This document shows positions 12,701 through 24,700 of a DNA stretch of 64,000 nucleotides, piece after piece. Both the position numbers and the translations under genes were made by a program. The stretch comes from Hymenolepis diminuta (Eukaryota; Platyhelminthes; Cestoda; Cyclophyllidea; Hymenolepididae). The stretch is taken from the NCBI GenBank assembly GCA_900708905.1, contig CAADRB010000043.1, forward strand, positions 433,311 through 497,310. The letters run 5' to 3'. Positions within the stretch are counted from its first letter, which is position 1. Every line of letters begins with the position of its first letter. The notes below the pieces were generated by a model that saw nothing but the letters and a program-made list of their open reading frames with translations, made no database searches and was not told the origin of the DNA.

Positions 12701-15700
12701 TCCCTCCAACAGTGTACCTTTTTTCCTTTCATGAGAGGTCTTAAGAACGGTACGCATCTAAGGCCGGCAACTATCGATTATTTTTTGAGTACTCCCCTTA
12801 CCTAATGTCTTACCCCCAAATTGAGGAAGGCGATAAATGCCACAGATTTTTTTTTCCTCCCTCCCTTCCGTCACTTGCTTACTCGATGTTTGCCATTCAG
12901 CCAGTGAGTTAACGAGTATATATGTATATATGCACATATTAGAGAGATGTATCCACTGTTGTATCATGGGAGCCTGACCATCTGCTCACAGTTTTTGAAA
13001 GTCACTTCGAGCTAAGCCGTCTTTCTTCTTCCCTCCCACCCTGTTTGACGAATAATAAGAACTAGGTGGGGAGCGAAGAGAGGGTCTTATCTGTGCCAAT
13101 GTGACTGCATTTAACCTTCATTTCCTACTCATATTCCCCTCCCCGTCATTTTATCGCCCTCACATTATTCGACAAGAGGGTGGACTGGGGAGTGGGCTAT
13201 CGGCTAACCTCTTATTGGACAGCGCTCTCTCACCCTCTTCTCTTCCTACTTTATTAAGACACGGAAGAATAGACTATGCTCCGGGAAGGAGTTTAAGTAT
13301 GTGTGTATTTGAGATTTGTCCACCTATTTTATTGATTGGCGGCAAATTGAGTGAGTGTCTGCTTTTTGAAGGCTGGAGACGGTGGGTGTTATATTTGAAT
13401 TCCTTAAGAGGACTCAGTTGTCAAATTAATGTGGTTGTTTCCTGTTTTACAAGTACGAATGGAACATGGCATTATTAAGTCCATGTAATCGGGGGAAATG
13501 AACAGTTAATGTTCGATTTAGATATAACTTTTCATACTTTTAAACATTACAGTTATCACATAGAGATGATGTCTTTCTTTAAAGTAAGGCCCTCTAGTGT
13601 TTCAACTCTGTCCTTAACATCTTCAGCGTACTTGGGCAGTGCAGTTTCTTATACCACTTAAGAACTTGATTATGAAGTCTGTGGTCTTGAGTTTTCCTTG
13701 CCATTTCTTGGCGGTATTTGAGCATATAATTCTCAGCACTCGAACAACTGGCTTCTGAGTGGTTTCTCTACAGTTTATTGTTACGATACCATGTTCTCGA
13801 GCATTTAAAAGTTTGGAGATCTGTACGAGGAGATACCTTTCAATAGACTTGTGTACGTTAATTTGACGTTGAATAGTTTAATTTTAGGGGGTTTTCAATG
13901 CCTAATGAGTACATTACAATTATTTAGAACTTATTGTCTAAGGGAAATTTGCAAAAGTTAGTCGAGTAATTCCCATAGTAGGAATTTGAAGCTGAATTCT
14001 TGTAACAGCTTTCATTCTCCGCTCTTATTAGGATTTCCTAGCTTAAATAAATCACCAGGAGATCAATTATTCCATTCAAGGGTGCAGTTTGGTCAAGAGG
14101 CAACATACCTTAGAAAATTCAGGCTTTCGGAGATAGTTTAGTCGTTTCGTTTGTGCTATAAGTATTCGGGTCAAATTATTTTCCCATATCATGGAAGCGA
14201 TTGGCAGCTCGTTTTAGTTCTTAATGATTTTCACGTCATTACTCATATTGGACAGATGAAAATAACCTGGAGTCTTTTTGTGAGATCGGTATCCTACTTT
14301 TATTAGTGGTAGATCATTATGATTATTTGATTATACACATTTTATAAAGAATTGCGCAATCCATTGCTTCTTGAAAAATCGAAGACTTTTCCGCTTTGGA
14401 CATTGTAAATTCATCAGAGATGGTAAATAATGTGCTCGTCACTCGTTGTGCCCTTATTGCCTTCCGAAATAGCCTCAGATCGCCCGAATGAGATGAAAAC
14501 ATATATGTTGTTGGGTATTTATATCGTGACCTATAACCTGATAGACGTGCTCGTTGACCGCTACACCATCAAGGCTATTGTTTGGTACCTTTCTATTGGG
14601 TCGCCCGTTTCTTTTAAAATCAGTATTAGTGAGGTCAGTCGGGTAATTCTAGTTGCTTAATATGCATTGTTCATCTTAAAAACTTACAGTATGATGATCT
14701 GGAGAGTCAGTTCTAGGTCAACCGTACAAAGTTTGACCTTTATTATGTGGAAAATTCAGGTAATCGAGAGCTTATTATTATTTCTGAGCTTGATATATTT
14801 GATTTGTAAATGATCAGTTTTTTACTTCTTAATTTTCTCGAAACGAATCTAATTTGTGTTATCGATTTGATCTTAGTGATTTGTGTTTAAGACCTCTTAG
14901 CCTATTTCAGTATAATGGGAGTCCATTTCGTCTCGTAGACGGTTGCAATTTTTCATTCTCAATCGATTTTTTTTAATTGACTGCATCTGAACCTATTTTA
15001 ATTTATCATCACCACATTGAAAAGGGGGAAGTGGTCAGAATGTCTAATATCTCGACTCCAAATCTCTACTGATCTTTATCGAATCTAGGCTTTCTCTCAG
15101 CACTGTCCTAAATCTGTTTTAAATCACCCTCCCCTGTTTGTTCCTTAATGAGTTCATTACATAGTCTGAGTCTGGCTGGGAATTTGTAATGTTTTACGTA
15201 AAATTTTCCAGTCTCGTGTTTTGCGACCTCGAAATATTTGGCCTGATCAACCGGTAAGGTAAGTTTTTTTCGGTCCAGTCCGATTATCTGCTCATTAAGT
15301 GGCAAATTTTGGCTTAATACAGTTTTGTTTTTGAATAGGCATTGCTGAGAGAATTCAAGCTCTGGATTAGGCTTTATTAACAAGGTATCAAGATATGCTC
15401 TTGTTTGCTCATTAAACAAAAATTTGAGCTATTTCGAGTTGCTCGCTTTTTAAACTAGGTTAAAAGTTACTTCTTTGTTCTAATATTGCAGACTTCTCGA
15501 CCCAATCCTTATGCTATGAAGGTAAGCTAAAGAAAAGGTTTGTTATAAGAGCTCACTAATAGTATCTGCGGTTATTTATTGCAAATTATTAAATCCATTC
15601 GGTAATGCAAAAGCTAATACCAGCTAGTAAGAAAGTGTTGAAATTTTGTAGGGCTTGGTCCTGAAAGGTAAGGGTTTTTTCTGAGTTGGAGGTGTATTTT

Positions 15701-18700
15701 ACCTTGAAGATTTGTGACTGAAGAACTTGAACTGGACATCGGGTTTACATTTATTTTGACCTCGAAAATAATTATTTTAAAGATCAGTTCTAATTCCTTT
15801 TCATAGCAGTAAAAAGCTTACATCTAAAATTGTTCATTCTTCTTAAACGCGGAATGGTTAGGTGAGGCGAGTTAAACTTCGTAGTTTTATAATATATTTT
15901 CCTATTTGTGGTTGTTTATTTGTACATGTATGTATTTCACCCAGAAATTCGAACTTTTTCGACTGTTGAAATAAACTAATTTGGAGATAATTCTACTCTC
16001 TAAAATAAGCGATATTACGCCTTCGCTTACATTATTTGTTTGCACCTCCTTTTGGCTCAGCTGTTTACATTCGATTTCACTATCATTAATTTATCATTCG
16101 TATTATTTATTAAAATGATAGGGTCAAGTTCTAAGGAAATAAACGATTTCAGGGATAAAATGCCCATTATTGAGTTTCTTCAAAATGTCTAATGCTTGGT
16201 TAATGAAGTCACTAACATCTTAACTTTTCGAACAGTTAAAGTCAAGGTAAACTGAGGTTTTATTTAAAGTTCTGTTCTAGTAAAAATTTTGTGAATAGAG
16301 GCAGTGAACAAAGACAAGCTAGAAATGAAAATAAACGAACGATTTTGGGGAAAACGAATTTTCTGGAACCCACCTAGAATGGGGAGAAGCAATGGAAAAT
16401 CAATACTCACACACGGACGCACGCAACATAACGTATCGCGCACAAATTAATAGAATTGCTTAGTCATCATTGCTCCACCATTTGTATAAAAGGAGAAACC
16501 AAATCTCAACACCCAGTACTCCCATATATTATTCCTGCCCACGCCAAGGAAAACCATACTTCACATTCATATCGCTGTTAAGCATCTATCGAGGTCAAAT
16601 AGGAATTTAAAGGAGAAGATTGTGTGGAATATGAGATGAATTATGTCACCGTAAAGCTCTATTTCATTTAATTTCCAGAATCAGCTTTTCCGAATTTCAA
16701 ATATTAGAACTTGTCCGTGAGGTCCAGAGCTCAGTGACCAAATGATTAATTTGCATGTTTGTTTATTTCGGTTCATCATTTCCTCTAGTGGCCAGGAATA
16801 CAACATAGCATCTATCACGGCGTGTAAGTAGTAGAGCTCTCAAAATTATCAGTGGTCTAATAAATGGAAGACACTTAGGCCGCTACTGAAAGAATATGAC
16901 GAGCTATTGTGACTAATAGTACCGTAATGCCTATTTGTCATGTGTCGTGGCCATCAGAAGCAGACAACAACCAGAAGAGATGGTGGTGGCCACAACTGTG
17001 GTCTGTCTGTGGGTTTATTGTTTGGCGTTGTGGACATATTTTAAATCGCCACAGGATACTTTTAAAGAAACCAACCATCAATCTTTTAACTGGAGTCTAT
17101 CTCTGTTACAGTTGCCTAGCCGACTTCATTTTGCGTGTGCTAAGCGTTTATGCGACTGCTGGTCTGCTAATAGGGTCGGTCGGCTATCAGCACCCACTCC
17201 CCGTCCTGTCTTTGTTTTCCGCGCGTCAAGGGGTTCAATTTTCACAGGCACACAAGATTCGGGGGGAGGAGGGGGTGGGGTAGTAGAATTCTAGACCATG
17301 AGACCTCCTTGTCACGCCCCCAAACCTACCCCTTTGTTCTGACTGTCGGATTTTAAACCTTCCTCCACTTCTCCCAATTCATTGCTCGCTCTTGCTTCTA
17401 AGGCCTTATTTACTCAAGATATTCGGAGATTATTTTACTTATTATTACCCATTGGAAAATAAAATTACAATACTTAATCATAAGGGAGAATAGGTGGAGT
17501 AGCACTAATTTCGGTAGTAAAGCTCGACCAAATTAGACTTAGAGGTATTTCCTTTCAAAACTTATTTTCATTCCAAAAGTTAATAGAGAAAATCAAGAGT
17601 TGAGCTGGAGTGTGGAAAAAAATGGGTAGTAAATGAAATAGGAAAATAAGAGTATGGTGAGTGGGCGTGAAGTTGTATTAAGAAGAATTGAATGGTTTGG
17701 AGTTCTTTTTTGTCCGAGAGCGAAAAATAAGAATTTTCATTCGGCAATTAGTCAACATGTGCGTACTACATACGAAACTGTAGACTCCCACTGTTTATTT
17801 GGACCTTGATTTTCTTAAGGGTTTTATTAGGGATTTAATTATCTTCATTTTTATGACCCAAAGACTTTATTGGCGTCTAGATTGATTTGTCTTTGCACTA
17901 ACCTTCTAGTTCTCATTTGTGCCATATGACTAAAAGGATTTTAGAGTAGGAGAACTAGGGAGGCTTTACGACAATTCAATGTCAAAATCTTTGTTGAAGC
18001 TTGGTTATGGGATCGTTCAAAGCGATCTGCTGTGCATAGCTTTGTGAGAGCGTAGTTTTAAGATGAGTCTTCTCGTAGTATTCAGAAGAGCTTTAAGCCT
18101 GCTGTTATCAGACGCTGAATACTAATTTTGGAAGGGCCGTAATAAAGAATTGGCTTCACAAAGATCTCTATTTGCTTTGCTTCAGGTGTAAGTTTATTTT
18201 CCTCTTTTTGGGAATATAAATATTCTTTCCTTCTACTATCTGCGCAGTTTTCCCATTGCTAAAATGTGCAACAAGTGTGTGCTGTTACGTACGTTCACGG
18301 AGTTCCCGATTTGGGGACACTCTTTGAAAGATAGAGTGGTGGATAGGAGAGGATAGATTTGTAATGACCTGTTTTAGGTTATTGTCCCGAGCCCTTTGAA
18401 GAAAATGTGTTTTCTAACAATTATTTTGGACCGCGAGATAGCACCCTGGGACATCCCTAATTCGGAACCGAATTCCACTTTCCCTTGACCAATTTTAAAA
18501 TCGGGGTTAATCTCTAGGTTCCTGTTTCGTTCAAACCTAGGCTTATTTGATCTTTTTTCTTCATTTAGATTGTTCCACCGATGCAAGGTTCTGGAACTGG
18601 TGATACTGAGGGCTATGGTAAACTCCCCCAATTGATCCCCTTTTCTCAAATGGGTACTATAACCAAAACTACGATGGAAGAATCTCGCCATTATACCACC

Positions 18701-21700
18701 CTTACTTCTTCAAAACCACCCACCATTGATCCGATCTACTACAGTGCTGCTTCGGGCTCTACCCAAACTGGTAAGTGAGGTTGCTTTTACATGTTAGAAG
18801 AAACTTAAGAATTTAGCATAGAAATGCAAAAATCCCCTAATATTCTCTATTTTTCATTAAGTTCTGTATTATCCCCTATTCCCTTCCGGGTTAGGGTTTA
18901 TCTGGCTTTAGTCATCGGATAGCATCTTAACATCCATGATAACGAATTGGGCGAAGTAAGAGATGAAACGGGGAGTCGATTGGAGTGCATAATAAAGTCA
19001 GAACATCAAATGTCTTATTTTGAATTCTAAATGCACTGAGTTATCAATTTTCTCATAAAAGGTCTAGTTTACACTGCATTAAATGTTGCATAATTTAATC
19101 CCTTTGTTTTGAGATGAGGTCATGCCTTCGATATTCAGAGCTTGTTAACCAGTTGATTTAAGTGAACAGTTGGTCATGCCATTTTGAGGTATTTTAGTAT
19201 TAACAGCGGTTACTAGAGTTCAAGATTCTTCAGGTAAATCCTTAAATAGTTGAAAAAGAGAAGTTTCATAGAACCTACCTGCTGAGAAATTCGCATTCTG
19301 GTACCCCTTTCTCGAGCATTTTTAGTCTGTTATGTCGATGATTTTATGGTTTTATTCTTTAGATTGAAAAGACTTTGTGGGTTATTTTGCCTTTTAAAAT
19401 TCTCTACATTAATGCTAGAATATGCTGAATGAAGACAAGTAACTCTCTATAAAGATTTCCAGGCGCATATTTTTTTAAGAACCGGTTTGAATGGTAAGAT
19501 GATGTTGGATCAGTAAAGAACTACCTACTCAGATCGACTAAATCACTAATAAGTATCATGTGAAACTATACTACAGGTTATAAAATGGAGTTCTGAACTA
19601 TTTAAGAAACCGCAGGCTAATGTTTGAGTGTTTTCCGGTGTGCATTCTCATGTTACTTTTTAAAAAAATGAACCCATTTAACTCCCTAACCCATTTAGCT
19701 AGGCGTTTTCCCAGTACTCAACTTGAGAAGAGGTGTGGCAGCATGGATCCTATCCGTTGAGAAACTCAAGTTCTGTCATCTCATTTTACTTACTTATCCG
19801 AGGCGGTTAGTCATCCTGTTCACTGGATGTGCACCAATGGAAACTGAAACCATTATCTCTGACTTCGCCGATGAGAATGCTAACCACTGTACTACCGTAA
19901 TTGATTAAATAATAAATTTAATTTTTTAAAATAGGAAGTGACTTTTAATTTAGCCAATAGACTGTGATTGACATTAAGAAATTCGGCGTAGCTTTGAGTA
20001 AGTTTCGCTGTTTGCACATTGCTTCGAGATCGTAAGTTGATTTGTTGTCGTAATTGTGAGAAAAAACCAACATTTTTGTTTTGTAATTTCTCTTCTGGAA
20101 GGCAGAGAGGTTAGAGGATTATTTGGGCTGAAATTGGGCAATCTACTTATAGTCCACAATCTCCCCCTCTGTCCATAATCAGGATTAATCCCCTTCCTTC
20201 CCTCCCCCCTTTGCGAACATTTTGTGGTTGCGTGGTTCTGAAATCGATAATGCGTGTGGTTTGGTGTGCTGTACTGCGCCACTGCTTCACAACAGTGCCC
20301 TTGAATGGGAACAAATCTGACCTCTCTTCTGTCTTTTTTGTCCGCTAGGAGCTATGATGGCAGGAGGAGCAGCAAATCCTACTAATCCTCCGCCTAGTCC
20401 CTTTTCCTCCTATCAACCACCTCTAGGGCCTTCTCCATCCTATCAACAGGGCGAATTCTTCCAACCTGGAAGTCATCAACAGCAGCATCTACAACAGTCT
20501 ACAGCTTCCGTCGTCCCCTCTTCCATGAATTATCCCGTCGGTCACCCACCTTCTATCCCTCCAATGGTAAGCAGATCAATTGATCAATCAGTTGCCTGGC
20601 TGACTGGTAATTACTGACTATTGAAAAGTGTCTATCCCATTCTGTTTTAGAATCACACGAGCGTCCCGGGTACAACTGGGAACTTCACTTATTCTCCTGA
20701 TGTCTATCCATGTAAGTTGGTAACTTTATTTCAATTTCGGTTCATGAGGAAGGGGCTGGGTATATGATATTTGAGCTTGTTAATGACCTTAGTTTGAACT
20801 CGATTCGGTCTATCTTCATTCACACTCTCGTGGGTAAGTATTGTGTAAAAAATGAAGTGGGTCGATGAGCTTTATGATCGTGGGATTCTTGAAAATAGAT
20901 TTAGAGTTAGAAGTTAGTTGTTATTGTATGGCTTATTAAAGATAAGTAAAATGAGGTCTATTGGGTAAAAAAACTTCTATCTTGGAAAAGTTGATCTTCC
21001 CACTCGGGCTTTGGTTGTATAGCAAATCGAGTTCCGTCCATAGCAGAATAGTTGAAATTCCCGAGGGCCGACTTTCGAAGGCCAAAAATCCACTTTCTGA
21101 TCTCGGTCATGTTTAGCTAAGTAAAGAATTTCGGTTTTATCTTGAAAAAAAATAACTTTTTACATATCCAAATTATAAAGTTTAAATATTTACTTCCCAG
21201 GAATCATTTTTGTATCATAGTAAGATTGTAATGAAACATTAGATTAAGCTAGAGATTGAACAATAAATAAATATCGTATGGCGAATGAGTGCGAAGGAGT
21301 TTGAGATTTTATAGCAATATCCATTATTCTGCCTTCTTATTAGGTAACATTCTCCAGGTGAAAGGAATAATAACCCTCAACAGTTAATTAGTTTGTAATG
21401 TTGAGAGCCATGTTGTGGAAGTTTTTCGGTTAGGTGATTATTATTTCACAGGATGTTTTCGATCCGGAGTTGGTAATTTCAATAACTGCATGTATGTTCC
21501 TAGAGGTCTAATTTAGTATTAATAATAGCCATGCCAAGAAAAAGTATTGTACAATCTTTGATTATGGAAAACACCTAAACAATGGGAGAAGTGAAATAGT
21601 TAATTAAGAGATGAAGGAGACGGGGTTAATGTTGGAAATAAAATCAGAACTTTAAGTGTCTTACGTTATCCGAAAGTTAAATTCATCTTGTTCAGTTTTG

Positions 21701-24700
21701 ATCTCAAGTTAATAGGCCACATTGCAACATGTTCCCAAGTTCACATTTTGGAATTTGACCTCTGGTGAATTCTGAGTGAGTTTATGTCCGCGATATTAAT
21801 TATTTAAGTATTGTTAAGTGTTAGGTCATACCAGTTCGTTTCATTAATCCATTATTTAGTCTTGGGCGTCTGCCTAAAATTGGCTAGGAGATTTTTTAAC
21901 CTAATCGAGCTTACCATATAAGTGGACCATTTTACAATATCGTGACCCACAGCAAGACAGAAAAATCTTATAATTTTTCATTATGAGATGGCATTTGAGA
22001 TCGGTTAACAGAAAGTCCAATAAATGATAATGGGAGGGGATTAATAAAAGACGCTGAGAGCAACGTCAAGGGATGAAAAAGTCTTACTTCATTTGATTTT
22101 TGGATTCGGGTTGTGCAGTATTTACTTTATGGGCGCATAAAGTTCCATAATTCAAAAATCCTATCTTATTGAACGATTATTTATGGTGGTTGATCTTGCC
22201 TATTCAATTCGTTTTTCCCCATTGGGTGAATACAGAAGATGATCTTACATGACATTATGCAGTCTACATGATCTTAACATAGCAGAGTTGAGATAGCTAA
22301 AATTTCAACTTTGCAGAGCTTAACCAGTTTTCATTTAAGGTGAACGAATTAATCACCGTTATTACCTTCATTACCCACATAACTAAGCAAAAATAAAATA
22401 AGAAAGACTGAAATTTTTCTTGCAGCACATCTTGACTATCCGTCTTTCTCAACGACCAGCAATATCTATGCTCCACCCCCGTTACAAAGCTTCAGCTCCT
22501 CATCGCGATCGACTACTAGCGGTTTTGTAAGTGACATCATCGCCACCATTTATCAAAAAGTTTTTGCCCTTATTCTCCACCCATTATTTCTTTTGTTCCA
22601 TTTTAGAACCCATCGCTAGGATTTTCTGACTCTACTCAGCCTAATCCAGGTTGGTGATTTTGAAGTGATCTAATTTGGTGTTTAGGTAATGTTATTAATC
22701 GGTGACTTATTTTATTTAAGTAGTGAAGATGGATTCTCCTCTTACGGGTAGGAGTATGGTTTCGGCGGCCACTCCCCATCACCAAAGATTTTATGGCGCA
22801 ACATCGGATGCAACGCCTTTACAACATCAACAGTTTATGCCGACGAACCAACCTACACCTCATAGAGCAGCTGCGTCGCCAAATGTTGCGATAGCCGCGC
22901 CTTCAAGTGCTGGCAGTGGTACTGCTCCACGTGGACCTAGGAGGGCTACAGGCAAACGTCGAAATGCTGCATCGATTCCCAGTTGCACCTCCTTTACCCA
23001 AGGAACAGATTCTGAAGGTGGAAACTCACTGGATGGTCGGGAAGATGAGACACCAGAACAGAGAGATGCTAGGGAAAGAAATCGTCGCCAAGCTAATAAT
23101 GCCCGAGAAAGGTGCCTTATTTTTCATACTGAGACTTAAGCAGTAAATATGCTGCAGGTAGCAACGTTTTTGCCCAGATTGAGTGTACTTTAATACCCCC
23201 AATCAATGAGACTTGCGAACTATTCAAGTCCAAGTAGATGCTTTACTCGGTAAAATTAGTTTTGAGATTTTTTCTTGTTTACTACTCAGCTTAGACCGAT
23301 GTAGCATGATGTAGACAAGGGCTTATTATAGGAAATATTATGAACAAGGCAAGATAGAGTAGAAAATACAAATAAGTTACAGAGATAAATAGGCTGACGA
23401 GGTTGTTTGCTTAGCCTACTTCCAATTTCTCAGTAGCAGCGTGCTTGGCGACTTACAGGGGATCGCTTTTTTTTCGAAAACATTTACAAACGATTGATTG
23501 CTTCACCGTTCAATTTTTTACCGTTTTATTATTCTTGCATGAATTCATTTGAGGCTTGATAAAATGGACCCTGTTTTTTTTTCAGCCACATTAGATCAGA
23601 TAGTCAAAGAATTACTCTTTGTCTTGCTTAACCTATTTTGGTCTCGATTCTATTATCGATTTCCTTCCAGTGATAACACGTAAAATGTTAAGATGAACCT
23701 TAGCGTCATCATCGTGCAGGGCACGATATGGTGAGATCAACCACGATTCGTCAATTTGTTCACCGGGTATGAAGGTCAAAGAAAAGTAGTGATTGGTTCG
23801 ATCTCCAGCCAAATTACAACGCGATTCAAATATATTCCTACACTATTAGAGCCTTCTATTGCTTCTAAAATGTTCCCTTTATCAAACTACCAAGTGTTTA
23901 ACTTAGGATACTAAATGTAGTCCCCATCAAGGAGTCTGGAATCAGATTGGATTTTTTGTAGAGAAGATGAAATGACAACTCAAGAGATTTAGTGGGAGAC
24001 TAAAATGTTGGCGGTATAATTTTCTAATTGTCATTCACTCAAAAGCGAGATTTTCTTTGTTGAAGTTTGGCTGTAAGATCTCTATGTAGAATCCGTTGAG
24101 CTAGCCCTTCACATGTTAATATCCAATGGTCTCACAGTAGTCAAGACGCCTCTTTGTCACTAAGCGTTAATTATTTACTCTTTCGAATTGCAGAGTTCGA
24201 GTTCGTGACATCAACGATGCTTTCCAGGAATTGGGCAAAATGTGTTCCCAGCATCTGAATTTGGATAGGGCCCAGACCAAATTGAACATTCTTCAGCAGG
24301 CGGTGGTGCTCATTTCACAATTAGAACAAAAAGTTCGAGGTTAGCTCGTTGTTCACCTTCACGTTTAATTGAATTTACTCCATCTGATTTGTTGATTGGT
24401 TTTCCCTCTAGAAAAAAATGTGGATCCCAAACAAGCCTCCTTGAGAACTCGGGTTGAACAGAGAGCTGATGCTCATCCTGTTGCTGCCGGCGTCGAAAAT
24501 TCTGGTATTTTATATATTAAAATAGATTTGGGGGTCACAAGTTGTAAAGTGTCAGAAACATAGACAGAGAGTACACCTCTTGACTAAATCACGTCCTAGT
24601 TTATTTTGCCGAATACTATTATTTAGACAGACAAAAGAAGTAGGAGAAAGTGAATTATACTCGGATCTCCGTTCCTCAAATATTTTATCATCGGGCCAGA

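Larger units (their letters stand above)
15522..18568 (+). other. E-protein intron with a possible internal promoter region
   Basis: This 3.0-kb intron holds a TATAAAAGG box at 16485 and a G/C-rich block at 16900-17340 that ends in a G-quadruplex-like run. Overlapping open frames at 16909-17294 reflect the composition of that block and are not supported as genes. Confidence 0.45.

Noticed and set aside
13101..13478. A 125-codon plus frame in an E-protein intron
   Set aside because: Low-complexity, pyrimidine-rich origin, no family, no splice link in phase.
15108..15419. A 103-codon minus-strand frame inside an E-protein intron
   Set aside because: No motif, start context or splice sites; T-rich introns read on the other strand commonly give Lys/Glu/Asn-rich frames.
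15652..15667. A 16-nt candidate microexon (acceptor TTTTGTAG, donor GTAAGG) in the E-protein gene
   Set aside because: Including it shifts the frame and stops in the next exon (18569). Skipping it gives a clean join, so it is at most a poison exon.
16909..17294. Two overlapping frames of about 120 codons
   Set aside because: They arise from a G/C-rich block with few stops; two frames open at once argues for composition rather than coding.
18374..18691. A 105-codon minus frame
   Set aside because: Antisense shadow of the E-protein exon 18569-18770.
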